DNA of 36,640 nucleotides from an uncultured Granulosicoccaceae bacterium (GTDB taxonomy: Bacteria > Pseudomonadota > Gammaproteobacteria > Granulosicoccales > Granulosicoccaceae), in assembly GCA_938005265.1 (NCBI GenBank), contig CALLOA010000111.1, positions 1 to 36,640 of the forward strand, given 5' to 3'. Within the stretch, counting starts at the first letter, position 1; every line of letters starts with the position of its first letter. The translations under genes and the position numbers were made by a program. Shown here piece after piece: positions 1 to 9,164 of this stretch. A model generated the notes under the pieces. It searched no databases, was not told where the DNA came from, and worked only from the letters and a program-made list of their open reading frames with translations.

Positions 1-527
1 AAAACATATTCCGTTGCTTGCGCTTGATAGACTTCTTTGTGCGTGGGCGCGGCTTTGGTATCCCCCACAGCTAACAAACCTGACTGGGCGACCAGGTAAC
101 GTTCGCTGCTATCACTTGCCAATACAAAAGGGTCTTCCGATTGTTCCAGAGATACAGGGTACTTGAGAAGATTAACTCCCAATACAGTTCCACCGACACT
201 ACCTATGGTGGCCTCGATTACATCCGTTTTAATACTGATTCGTGCAGCAGAATTTTCCTGGCTATCGGTAGCTGTATCGGCAACCTGGCTGGTAGAAGAA
301 TTTGCGGCCGGTGTGGTGTCACCACTACTGTTAGCAGCTGGTAAGTCGCCAGTGCCAGCTACCTGATTGATTTGCGCTGCAGTACCTGTGTCGGTAGCCG
401 AATCTCCCGCAGGACTATTCTCAACCGTTGGTTCAGGTCGTGGGCTATAGTCGATGACCCAAGCCTGATAGATCAACAGGCACAGGAACATGAGCCCCAT
501 GTATAAAAATAATCTTTGCGAATCCAC
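1..527 (-). CDS. yidC: Membrane protein insertase YidC, N-terminal part (runs off left edge)
   Basis: YidC inserts and folds inner-membrane proteins, alone or with SecYEG. The first 175 codons are visible; the gene continues past position 1. Translation from a GTG at 527 begins MDSQRLFLYMGLMFLCLLIY, the typical YidC start with one N-terminal membrane segment (about residues 6-24). A low-complexity Ser/Thr/Ala/Asp-rich linker follows (about residues 30-85), then the start of the periplasmic beta-sandwich domain (SIKTDVIEATVGSVGGTVLG). The conserved insertase core lies outside the window. It is the last gene of the rpmH-rnpA-yidD-yidC block and starts 95 bp after yidD. The start is GTG, with no strong ribosome-binding site. 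Identification rests on the N-terminal sequence and the gene order, which agree. Confidence 0.93.
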   Translation of the reverse strand, partial: MDSQRLFLYMGLMFLCLLIYQAWVIDYSPRPEPTVENSPAGDSATDTGTAAQINQVAGTGDLPAANSSGDTTPAANSSTSQVADTATDSQENSAARISIKTDVIEATIGSVGGTVLGVNLLKYPVSLEQSEDPFVLASDSSERYLVAQSGLLAVGDTKAAPTHKEVYQAQATEYV

Positions 528-622
528 ACTACCGTTCACTATAAAATTTCCGTAACTGTTATTGCCAGAGTACTGTCATTAGTACTGATGGCAGTGTAGG
601 CGAAACCAGTTGCCCAACACTA

Positions 623-895
623 TCAATGGTTATCTGTCTGGCAGTCACAATGACTGAGAGTTTTTCCCTGTTTCCGCACAGATAATTCAGGGCAAGGGTC
701 GTAACCCCCTTTATGCAGTGGGTGACATTTTAGCAGTCTGACAATTCCCAGCCAGCTACCCTTTAGAGCACCATGGGTCTGTAGCGCCTCAATAAAGTAG
801 GATGAGCAAGTGGGCTGGAATCGACAGCGTGGCGGTAACAAAGGACTAAGCCAGCGTTGGTAAAATCTCAACACCAATATAAAAAAGCTCTTCAT
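623..895 (-). CDS. yidD: Membrane protein insertion efficiency factor YidD
   Basis: YidD is a small inner-membrane-associated protein that assists YidC-dependent insertion. The 90-residue product has the family pattern: an amphipathic N-terminus ([20 protein letters not shown]), the [10 protein letters not shown] motif with Cys24 and Cys30, then [14 protein letters not shown] with Cys57 and Cys68. The C-terminal tail is short and polar. The ATG overlaps the rnpA stop by four bases, which indicates translational coupling, and yidC follows. Length and motifs match the family, and no alternative is plausible. Confidence 0.95.
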   Translation of the reverse strand: MKSFFILVLRFYQRWLSPLLPPRCRFQPTCSSYFIEALQTHGALKGSWLGIVRLLKCHPLHKGGYDPCPELSVRKQGKTLSHCDCQTDNH

Positions 896-1257
896 CGCTG
901 TGAAATTTTGTCTTTAGCTATTTGCAACCACAATTGATCGAGACTTTTTTTTAATTCGGCCCGACTTGCGCAAGCGGCACTGTCCCGGTTCATCACTACA
1001 ATATCCAGATTGGATAGCTGATGTCTGTTATAACGAAAAGATTCACGAACAAGTCGTTTAAGCCTATTCCGGTCTACCGCTCTTTTTGCTCTTTTTTTTG
1101 CGATTGCCATTCCCAGACGAGCGGATAAGACATCATCATTTCTTGCGACCAGAAACGTCCAGTGGCGATCGGCAAATCGTTTGTTCCTGCTTTTAAAGAC
1201 TCCGTTAAAATCTGTTGCTGTCAGAAGTCTTGCCGTTCTTGGAAAGCTTCCAGACAC
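892..1257 (-). CDS. rnpA: Ribonuclease P protein component
   Basis: RnpA is the basic protein subunit of RNase P; it helps the catalytic RNA bind and cleave 5' leaders of pre-tRNAs. The 121-residue product keeps the family core: [13 protein letters not shown] near the start, a central beta-sheet, and the RNR signature (Arg63-Asn64-Arg65, then LKRLVRES). Length is normal (E. coli has 119). The best start is GTG at 1257, because the conserved FPR...LLT block begins four codons later. No good ribosome-binding site precedes it. The gene overlaps yidD by four bases. Unusually, it is 427 bp downstream of rpmH instead of almost adjacent. Confidence 0.95.
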   Translation of the reverse strand: MSGSFPRTARLLTATDFNGVFKSRNKRFADRHWTFLVARNDDVLSARLGMAIAKKRAKRAVDRNRLKRLVRESFRYNRHQLSNLDIVVMNRDSAACASRAELKKSLDQLWLQIAKDKISQR

Positions 1258-1294
1258 TTTGGCAATTATCGGTGGTTATGGGAACAATTAAAAT

Positions 1295-1342
1295 AGGTAG
1301 TTCTGATAATAGGTAGTTCCAAAAACAGGTAGTTCTGCAAAA
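1295..1342. repeat. Three-copy 16-bp tandem repeat
   Basis: The core AGGTAGTTC starts at exactly 1295, 1311 and 1327, giving a 16-bp period. The rest of each unit diverges (TGATAAT, CAAAAAC, TGCAAAA). It lies just upstream of the rnpA start on the transcribed minus strand, where the core reads GAACTACCT. Function is unknown. Confidence 0.8.
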
Positions 1343-1551
1343 GCCGTGATAACTTTCCAGCGAGCAGCGCAACGGCAAGCAGAGGCAGGCAAAGCCCGAG
1401 TAAATACCTTCAAGAACCAGCAGAAAAATCTGCTCGGATTTGCAAGAACTCGTCTGGAGCCCGGCATACAGACTCACTAAAAAAGAGGCCTACTTAAACA
1501 CAATCTGCCAATGAGAATTACACAGCCCTAAACTGGTCAGATCTGACAATA

Positions 1552-1581
1552 AAAGAAAGCAGTCTGAAAGAAAGCAATCTG
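1552..1581. repeat. Two-copy 15-bp tandem repeat
   Basis: AAAGAAAGCAGTCTG (1552-1566) is followed directly by AAAGAAAGCAATCTG (1567-1581), differing at one base. It looks like a recent slippage duplication in the rpmH-rnpA spacer. Confidence 0.8.
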
Positions 1582-1656
1582 TTTATGAAATCATCAAATG
1601 AGCCGGTCTCAAAGCGTGTAGCAATAATGAGTAACTACAGAGCAGAGAAACTGCAG

Positions 1657-1686
1657 AGAACGAACTGAGAATGCAAAGAACGAACT
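1657..1686. repeat. 10-bp direct repeat with 20-bp period at the rpmH 3' end
   Basis: AGAACGAACT occurs at 1657-1666 and again at 1677-1686. The second copy overlaps the rpmH stop codon (minus strand, 1685-1687), so the duplication appears to have copied part of the end of rpmH into the spacer. Confidence 0.6.
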
Positions 1687-1819
1687 AAGCTGCTAAACGT
1701 GCACGACCTTTACGGCGACGGTTCGCAAGAATTGCGCGACCAGCTCGAGTGGCACGGCGAGCACGAAAGCCATGTGTTCTAGCACGTTTGATTCTGCTGG
1801 GTTGAAAAGTACGTTTCAT
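1685..1819 (-). CDS. rpmH: 50S ribosomal protein L34
   Basis: L34 is a small, very basic component of the large ribosomal subunit. The 44-residue product starts [20 protein letters not shown] and is full length (E. coli has 46). The open frame extends 16 codons upstream to 1867, but the conserved family start is the ATG at 1819, and GGAAGGGCAGAGG upstream can serve as ribosome-binding site, so the shorter form is chosen. It is the first gene of the minus-strand block and is divergent from dnaA, the common bacterial origin-region arrangement. Confidence 0.97.
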   Translation of the reverse strand: MKRTFQPSRIKRARTHGFRARRATRAGRAILANRRRKGRARLAA

Positions 1820-1901
1820 AAACCTGCGCCTCTGCCCTTCCTGAGGGACTCTAGTACTCGCTGACAAGAAGCCCTGTTCAACCAGGAGCCAATTTCAGCT
1901 A

Positions 1902-1931
1902 CTTATTGCCGACCGCTCGGCGATCAATAAG
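1902..1931 (-). other. Hairpin in the rpmH leader RNA
   Basis: A two-part stem is visible: CTTATT (1902-1907) pairs with AATAAG (1926-1931), and GCCGA (1908-1912) pairs with TCGGC (1917-1921) around a CCGC loop, with a four-base GATC bulge. It lies about 20-45 nt downstream of the transcription start expected from the promoter at 1955-1983. It would sit near the 5' end of the rpmH mRNA, about 80 nt before the start codon. It could stabilise the RNA or regulate translation; this is inferred. Confidence 0.45.
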
Positions 1932-1954
1932 CTTTAATTAACGAAAAGCCCACC

Positions 1955-1983
1955 ATAATAGTAAGAATACCCAGATCGGTCAA
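1955..1983 (-). promoter_or_regulatory. Sigma-70 type promoter for rpmH-rnpA-yidD-yidC
   Basis: On the minus strand, TTGACC (1983-1978, five of six consensus bases) is followed by a 17-bp spacer and TATTAT (1960-1955, five of six). Placement about 135 bp upstream of the rpmH start and ideal spacing make this the best promoter in the window. Confidence 0.7.
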
Positions 1984-2395
1984 TCAATTAGTTATCTGAT
2001 AGTTCAGCAACCGGCAAGAAATTTCGACTGGAAAGCAACACGCTAGAGGACTAATATGGTCGACCCGTTTTTGCGGGTACAAAAGGATGTCATCTGACCC
2101 GGATGGTCTAATTACTAAATCAGGCAGGTGTGACTCAATGAACCTGTTTAAGCTGTCAACTTGATACTTTATGTAAGTCACATTGTGATTTGCACTAATT
2201 ACTCGTTCTGCCTGATAAAAAAAACAATAATATCAATAAGATAATTAAAATAGCGGCATATTTTGGGGGTATGCTTCGAGCAACTTTAGTCGAAGTCTGT
2301 CAGTCGCAATTCCTAATCGCTGGTACATCTTAGCGAACTCTTTTTTATTAAGTTGTGCTTCACCCAAATGAAGCCCGTAAATCCGGGAGATTTTG
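1984..2395. other. dnaA upstream regulatory region
   Basis: This gap between the rpmH promoter and the dnaA start has no supported gene. A possible dnaA promoter is annotated at 2161-2189. An AT-rich patch follows (about 2216-2250), then a six-bp hairpin CTTCGA/TCGAAG (2274-2279 with 2290-2295). No close match to the DnaA box TTATCCACA was found here, so it is a weaker origin candidate than the dnaA-dnaN gap. Confidence 0.5.
2161..2189 (+). promoter_or_regulatory. Possible dnaA promoter
   Basis: TTGATA (2161-2166, five of six consensus) is followed by a 17-bp spacer and TGTGAT (2184-2189, four of six). Orientation fits transcription of dnaA, with a leader of about 200 nt. The -10 match is only moderate, so this is tentative. 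Confidence 0.3.
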
Positions 2396-3757
2396 TTGAC
2401 CTCATCAGTTTGGCATCGCTGCCTTTCGCAACTCGAAATCGAATTGTCAGAAGAGCAATTGAACACCTGGATTCGTCCATTACAGGCTGATGAACGAGAC
2501 AGCTCTCTTAGACTAATGGCTCCCAACCAGTTTGTTTTGAACTGGGTTGAAAACAACTTTTATGGTCGTATCAAAGAAATAGTCACAACATTGTCCGGGC
2601 CGGAACAATTAACGGTTGCTCTGGAGATTGGCAGTGGCTTAGCGCCACAGGGGTCGGGGTTAGGTGTCGCCCACCCTGCCCCAGCCACAGAACCTGCAAA
2701 TTTTTCACCTCCCGCCAATGCGGGCCATTCGAAAGCTCGCGCTAATCTGAACCCCGGTTATATTTTCGATACTTTTGTCGAAGGCAAATCCAATCAATTT
2801 GGTCTCGCAGCTGCCACTCAGATCTGCAGCAATCCAGGCACAGTTTATAACCCTTTCTTTATCTGTGGAGCTTCCGGTCTGGGTAAAACTCATTTGATGC
2901 AGGCCGTGGGTAACGGAATTCTTGATAACAATCCGTCGACTCAAGTGATGTACCTGAATTCAGAGCGCTATGTGCATGAAATGGTCGCATCGGTACAACG
3001 CAACACCATGGATGAGTTCAAAGAACGTTATAGAAATGTTGATGCGCTACTGATTGATGACATTCAGTTTTTTGCCGGGAAAACTCGAACACAAGAGGAA
3101 TTCTTCCATACTTTCAATGCTTTATATGAGCGAGACAAACAAATTATCATCACCTGTGATCGATACCCGAAGGAGGTAAAAGGTCTTGAAGAGCGGCTGG
3201 TTTCACGATTCCAGGGCGGTATGACTGTAGCCGTTGAGCCACCGGATCTGGAAACCCGCGTTGCCATATTGCATAGCAAAGCCGAGCAACGTGGAATTTC
3301 GTTACCGAGCGACGTCAGTTTCTTCATTGCCAAAGCCATACGATCAAATGTACGAGAGCTTGAAGGAGCGCTGCGTCGGGTAGTAGCACGGGCGGAATTT
3401 CAGCAAGCTGCCGTCAGCCTGGAATTCGCTCGCGACGCATTACGCGATATTATCGCCGTGCACGCAAAGTTGGTCACAATCGAGAACATACAAAAAACAG
3501 TCGCTGAGTATTACACTATTCGGCTTGCTGATCTGTCTGGCAAGTCGAGAAGCCGTTCAATTGCCAGACCACGCCAGGTTGCTATGGCGCTGGCCAAAGA
3601 ACTCACCAACAAAAGTTTGCCGGAGATCGGCAAAGCTTTTGGTGGACGTGACCATACAACGGTGATTCATGCCTGCAAAAAAATAGCTGAACTCAGAGAT
3701 TCGGACTTCAGCATAGCCGAGGATTATTCCAACCTGATGCGGATGTTATCGGCTTGA
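2396..3757 (+). CDS. dnaA: Chromosomal replication initiator DnaA
   Basis: DnaA binds DnaA boxes at oriC, oligomerises with ATP, melts the origin and loads the helicase. Domain I is clear at the N-terminus (VWHRCLSQLEIELSEEQLNTW), followed by a Pro/Ala-rich domain II linker. The AAA+ domain has Walker A GASGLGKTH at about residue 158 and Walker B ALLIDDIQFF at about 217. Domain IV carries the DNA-binding signature RDHTTVIHACKKI near residue 418. At 453 residues it is about normal length. No in-frame ATG or GTG exists at the front: an in-frame TAA lies at 2378, and the possible starts are TTG at 2393 and 2396. The 2396 codon is favoured because GGGAG (2385-2389) is then six bases away and the protein aligns best. 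dnaN follows across the putative origin. Confidence 0.97.
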   Translation: MTSSVWHRCLSQLEIELSEEQLNTWIRPLQADERDSSLRLMAPNQFVLNWVENNFYGRIKEIVTTLSGPEQLTVALEIGSGLAPQGSGLGVAHPAPATEPANFSPPANAGHSKARANLNPGYIFDTFVEGKSNQFGLAAATQICSNPGTVYNPFFICGASGLGKTHLMQAVGNGILDNNPSTQVMYLNSERYVHEMVASVQRNTMDEFKERYRNVDALLIDDIQFFAGKTRTQEEFFHTFNALYERDKQIIITCDRYPKEVKGLEERLVSRFQGGMTVAVEPPDLETRVAILHSKAEQRGISLPSDVSFFIAKAIRSNVRELEGALRRVVARAEFQQAAVSLEFARDALRDIIAVHAKLVTIENIQKTVAEYYTIRLADLSGKSRSRSIARPRQVAMALAKELTNKSLPEIGKAFGGRDHTTVIHACKKIAELRDSDFSIAEDYSNLMRMLSA

Positions 3758-3824
3758 TAAGTTAATGGGTGCCTATTTATTTCACCTTGAAGGGTAACAG
3801 CGGTATTATTGGAAGCTAAGATCC

Positions 3825-3833
3825 TGTGGATAA
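3825..3833 (-). promoter_or_regulatory. DnaA box
   Basis: TGTGGATAA on the plus strand is the exact reverse complement of the consensus TTATCCACA. Confidence 0.75.
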
Positions 3834-3893
3834 ACCCATGTGTAACCTGCGGTAGATGCTGTGGGGGAATATGTCAGTTGAATTTGTCCTAAG

Positions 3894-3902
3894 TTATCCA
3901 CA
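3894..3902 (+). promoter_or_regulatory. DnaA box
   Basis: Exact TTATCCACA, the high-affinity consensus. A degenerate copy, CTTTCCACA, lies two bases downstream. Confidence 0.8.
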
Positions 3903-3995
3903 GCTTTCCACAAGGCTCCAAGGGTCTTTTACAAGCACCTTACCAACAGGTGGAAAAGCGGTTTAAGTTATTGATTTTAAATGATTATATTTTTG

Positions 3996-4004
3996 TTATC
4001 CACA
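3996..4004 (+). promoter_or_regulatory. DnaA box
   Basis: Exact TTATCCACA flanked on both sides by AT-rich DNA, close to the likely unwinding region. Confidence 0.8.
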
Positions 4005-4060
4005 ATAAAGCCTGAACCTAATAATAAACATAATAAGTAATAAATAAAAAAATTCAATTA

Positions 4061-5161
4061 ATGAAATTCAGTATAGAACGCGAAGTTTTACTTAAACCCT
4101 TGCAAGATGTCATAGGTGCAGTAGAACGCAAACAAACACTCCCCATATTGGGAAATGTGCTCATTGAAGCATCAGATTCACGCGTTCTTTTCACGGCCTC
4201 TGATTCAGAAATTGAAGTCCAGTCAGAGGCTTCTGTTTCTGTGGATTCAACGGGTGCAACATCGGTACCTGCCAGAAAGCTACTGGATATTTGTCGTTCC
4301 TTAAAAGACAACTCGCGAATGGAAGTTGAGTTGTCGGGTGAACAAGTAAAAATCAAGTCTGGGCGCACTCGCTTTTCATTAGCAACCATGCAGGCTGGAG
4401 AGTTTCCCAAGATAAACAAGCTTGAAGACGCGCAGTCTGTGACGTTGAAACAATCAGTATTGTCACAAGCTATTCGAGCAACCGCTTTTTCCATGGCACA
4501 GCAGGATGTGCGTTTCTATCTCAACGGAATGTTGATAGAAATAAACCAGGGTCGACTTTGTTGTGTGGCAACAGATGGTCATCGACTGGCCTATTCTGAA
4601 TGCGAAACTGATGTAGAGCCTGTAACACCGATCAGAGCCATACTTCCTCGAAAGAGTGTGAACGAACTGACAAGGCTGATCGGTGGTGCGGAAGATGAAC
4701 TTGAATTGTCGATTACCAAAAACCACCTGCAAGTTGTGTTGAACGATACTGTGATGACAACAAAATTGATTGATGGTCGATTCCCTGATTACAACCGTGT
4801 TATCCCGATTGACGTCAATAAAGAGCTTCTTTTAAACAAAGAATCTTTAAAAAACACTCTGCAAAGAGCTGCTATTTTGTCCAGCGAAAAATACCGTGGC
4901 GTCAGACTGGCTGTAGAGCAGGGCGTGCTTACTGTTTCGAGTAACAATCCTGACCGGGAGGAAGCGATTGATGAGTTGGAAATTGATTACACCGGGGAAA
5001 GTGCCGAAATCGGATTTAATGTGACTTATTTGCTGGATGTCCTGGGAGCAATGGATGGCGAAAACACAAGGTTATTATTGAAAGACAGCAATAGCAGCGC
5101 GCTGGTTATGCCTGAATCCGAGGACAATACAAAGTACGTCATCATGCCAATGCGTCTTTAG
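4061..5161 (+). CDS. dnaN: DNA polymerase III sliding clamp (beta subunit)
   Basis: The beta clamp encircles DNA as a dimer and tethers polymerase III and other clamp-binding proteins. The 366-residue length equals the E. coli protein. The sequence shows the three-fold repeated clamp architecture: MKFSIEREVLLKPLQDVIGAVERK at the start, GVRLAVEQGVLTVSSNNPDREEA late in the third domain, and the typical end YVIMPMRL that forms part of the client-binding pocket. The start ATG at 4061 follows an AT-rich leader without a clear ribosome-binding site. It lies between dnaA and recF, and a parS palindrome begins 20 bp after its stop. Confidence 0.97.
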   Translation: MKFSIEREVLLKPLQDVIGAVERKQTLPILGNVLIEASDSRVLFTASDSEIEVQSEASVSVDSTGATSVPARKLLDICRSLKDNSRMEVELSGEQVKIKSGRTRFSLATMQAGEFPKINKLEDAQSVTLKQSVLSQAIRATAFSMAQQDVRFYLNGMLIEINQGRLCCVATDGHRLAYSECETDVEPVTPIRAILPRKSVNELTRLIGGAEDELELSITKNHLQVVLNDTVMTTKLIDGRFPDYNRVIPIDVNKELLLNKESLKNTLQRAAILSSEKYRGVRLAVEQGVLTVSSNNPDREEAIDELEIDYTGESAEIGFNVTYLLDVLGAMDGENTRLLLKDSNSSALVMPESEDNTKYVIMPMRL

Positions 5162-5180
5162 AGCGACGATAATTGTGGTC

Positions 5181-5196
5181 TGTTTCACGTGAAACA
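5181..5196. promoter_or_regulatory. parS: parS centromere-like site 1
   Basis: TGTTTCACGTGAAACA is a perfect 16-bp palindrome identical to a known variant of the chromosomal ParB-binding site. Four further complementary bases on each side (GGTC and GACC) extend the dyad to 24 bp (5177-5200). It is in the dnaN-recF gap, where such sites anchor ParB and the partition complex close to the origin. Confidence 0.85.
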
Positions 5197-5253
5197 GACC
5201 GTCAGGGCATTTTATTAGACACTATCCGTATTGCTTCTACCGTCTTTGTGATG

Positions 5254-5269
5254 TGTTTCACGTGAAACA
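5254..5269. promoter_or_regulatory. parS: parS centromere-like site 2
   Basis: A second exact copy of TGTTTCACGTGAAACA lies 73 bp after the first, centre to centre, in the same dnaN-recF gap. The dyad does not extend beyond 16 bp here. Confidence 0.85.
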
Positions 5270-5388
5270 TCTGATTCCCGGGTCGTCACGTAATGAAATT
5301 TTCTCCCATTGTTTTGCGAGCTCCAGGTCAAAAGAAAGTACAAACAGCACCTCTTAAAGTCTGCAGTTTCACTTACAAATACTGACTC

Positions 5389-6468
5389 ATGATAATTACG
5401 AGCTTGTCTATCGAGGGGCTGCGCAATATCGAGTCACTTTCCCTTAAACCGATAGAGGGAATAAATCAGCTAGTAGGGGAGAATGGTTCTGGCAAAACAA
5501 CGATATTGGAAGCTATAGATCTATTGTCATCGGGTCGATCTTTTCGAACCAGGAAAATACCAAGACTGCTAGCGCCAGAAACTGATCAGTTCAGCATTCG
5601 AATGGAATTTACCGATCCCGATTCCCGAATAGAACATCAGGCAGGAATCTCGAAAACGAGGGATGGCAATACTTCATTGAAACTCGATTTTCAGAAGCTG
5701 AACAGTATTGTTGAAGTAACCCGTTTGCTTCCTGTCAAAGTAATCAATCCTGATAGCCACAAATTGGTCCAGGAAGGACCCGATCAGCGTCGCGAATTTA
5801 TGGACTGGGGCGTGTTCCACGTGGAACATTCCTTTTTTCAGGTATGGAAGCAATTCCGACGTGCTTTGCAACAACGTAATCAAATGCTCAGAACTCACAT
5901 CGGTGGGCAGGAACTCAATGCCTGGGATAGGGAGTTGGCAGTTGCTGGCACGATGGTCAGTGAAATGAGGGCGCGATACGTTGATCAACTACAACCCATC
6001 GTTTCAGCGTTTGTATCCGAGTTTGGTATGAAGCAAACAATAATGCTGAAGTATCGTGCAGGATGGATTAAAGACCTGACTTTGATAGAAGCTTTGACTA
6101 ATGAGCAACAACAGGATATCCCGCCTGCTTTTACCACCGTGGGTCCGCACCGTGCAGAACTTGCGCTTTCAGCGGATGGCGTAGCAGCCAAGGATATTCT
6201 GTCTCGTGGTGAACAAAAACTCCTTGTTTATGCCCTGCATTTCGCGCAATTGAAGCTCTATCGTGAAAGTACGCAACGGCGTCCAGTGGTTTTACTTGAT
6301 GACCTTGCTGCCGAACTGGATCTTTCTTTTACAAGAAAAGTAATTGCCTCGCTTTTACAAATGGGAATTCAGGCCTTTATCAGCGGCAATGAGCCTTTGC
6401 GCAGCGATAATGTAAGCCAACAGGGTATTCATCAAATAGTTCAGGGAAATCTCGCTGAAGTGATATAA
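5389..6468 (+). CDS. recF: DNA replication and repair protein RecF
   Basis: RecF is an SMC-like ATPase that works with RecO and RecR to load RecA at single-strand gaps. Walker A GENGSGKTT is at residues 30-38, the ABC-type signature LSRGEQKLL starts at 271, and Walker B LLDDLAAELD is around 302-311. The 359-residue length matches the family. The ATG at 5389 fits the conserved N-terminus (MIITSLSIEGLRNIESL). The gene contains a parS palindrome that encodes residues V142-F-H-V-E-H147. Its TAA is immediately followed by a TTG that could start gyrB, suggesting a dnaN-recF-gyrB unit. Confidence 0.96.
   Translation: MIITSLSIEGLRNIESLSLKPIEGINQLVGENGSGKTTILEAIDLLSSGRSFRTRKIPRLLAPETDQFSIRMEFTDPDSRIEHQAGISKTRDGNTSLKLDFQKLNSIVEVTRLLPVKVINPDSHKLVQEGPDQRREFMDWGVFHVEHSFFQVWKQFRRALQQRNQMLRTHIGGQELNAWDRELAVAGTMVSEMRARYVDQLQPIVSAFVSEFGMKQTIMLKYRAGWIKDLTLIEALTNEQQQDIPPAFTTVGPHRAELALSADGVAAKDILSRGEQKLLVYALHFAQLKLYRESTQRRPVVLLDDLAAELDLSFTRKVIASLLQMGIQAFISGNEPLRSDNVSQQGIHQIVQGNLAEVI
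5813..5828. promoter_or_regulatory. parS: parS site 3, inside recF
   Basis: TGTTCCACGTGGAACA is a perfect 16-bp palindrome matching the ParB-binding consensus. It lies inside recF and is read as Val-Phe-His-Val-Glu-His. It differs from the two intergenic sites at two symmetric positions (T-C and A-G). Confidence 0.8.
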
Positions 6469-9021
<2,553 letters not shown>

Positions 9022-9045
9022 TTGTTCATCTGTTTTTAGTTTCAT

Positions 9046-9067
9046 GACCAGAGAAATCTCTCTGGTC
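9046..9067 (+). terminator. Hairpin after gyrB, possible terminator
   Basis: A perfect 9-bp stem, GACCAGAGA with TCTCTGGTC, closes around the four-base loop AATC 24 bp after the gyrB stop. The following bases (AAATTT) do not form a good U-run, so this may be an RNA 3'-end stabiliser and not a strong terminator. Confidence 0.4.
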
Positions 9068-9164
9068 AAATTTAACAACATCTTCCTCAGGCACTACTGC
9101 GTCCGCAATAGCTGGACTGGTGCCCTATAAAAATAACAATTTCACAGGAGTTTGTGGTTTTCCA

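Larger units (their letters stand above)
1258..1684. other. Long rpmH-rnpA spacer without a recognisable gene
   Basis: This 427-bp stretch separates rpmH from rnpA, which are usually nearly contiguous. The only sizeable open frame (minus strand, 1205-1477) has no family features and overlaps rnpA in another frame. The spacer holds three unrelated short tandem duplications, annotated separately, and a small perfect hairpin (AGCAGA, loop AAAA, TCTGCT) at 1419-1434. No convincing terminator or second promoter was seen, so rnpA may be read from the rpmH promoter through this segment. Confidence 0.6.
3758..4060. other. oriC: Putative replication origin (oriC) between dnaA and dnaN
   Basis: The 303-bp gap holds three exact DnaA boxes, annotated separately, plus weaker matches such as CTTTCCACA (3904-3912) and TGTGGGGGA (3860-3868). 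The box cluster is followed by strongly AT-rich tracts (about 3962-3998 and 4019-4060) that could act as the unwinding element. Location between dnaA and dnaN and the direction from boxes to AT-rich DNA match known bacterial origins. Strand asymmetry and the rest of the chromosome cannot be examined here. Confidence 0.7.

Noticed and set aside
1291..1342. Tandem repeats near rnpA as a CRISPR array
   Set aside because: Units are 16 bp without unique spacers of 30 bp or more, and no cas gene is present.
1205..1477. 90-residue open frame on the minus strand in the rpmH-rnpA spacer
   Set aside because: It overlaps rnpA in another frame, spans tandem repeats, has no family features and no ribosome-binding site; likely chance.
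1984..2181. 65-residue minus-strand open frame upstream of rpmH
   Set aside because: Overlaps the edge of the rpmH promoter region, has no recognisable domain and no supporting start signals.
2245..2556. 103-residue minus-strand open frame overlapping the dnaA start
   Set aside because: Half lies antisense to well-supported dnaA codons and the rest shows no family pattern.
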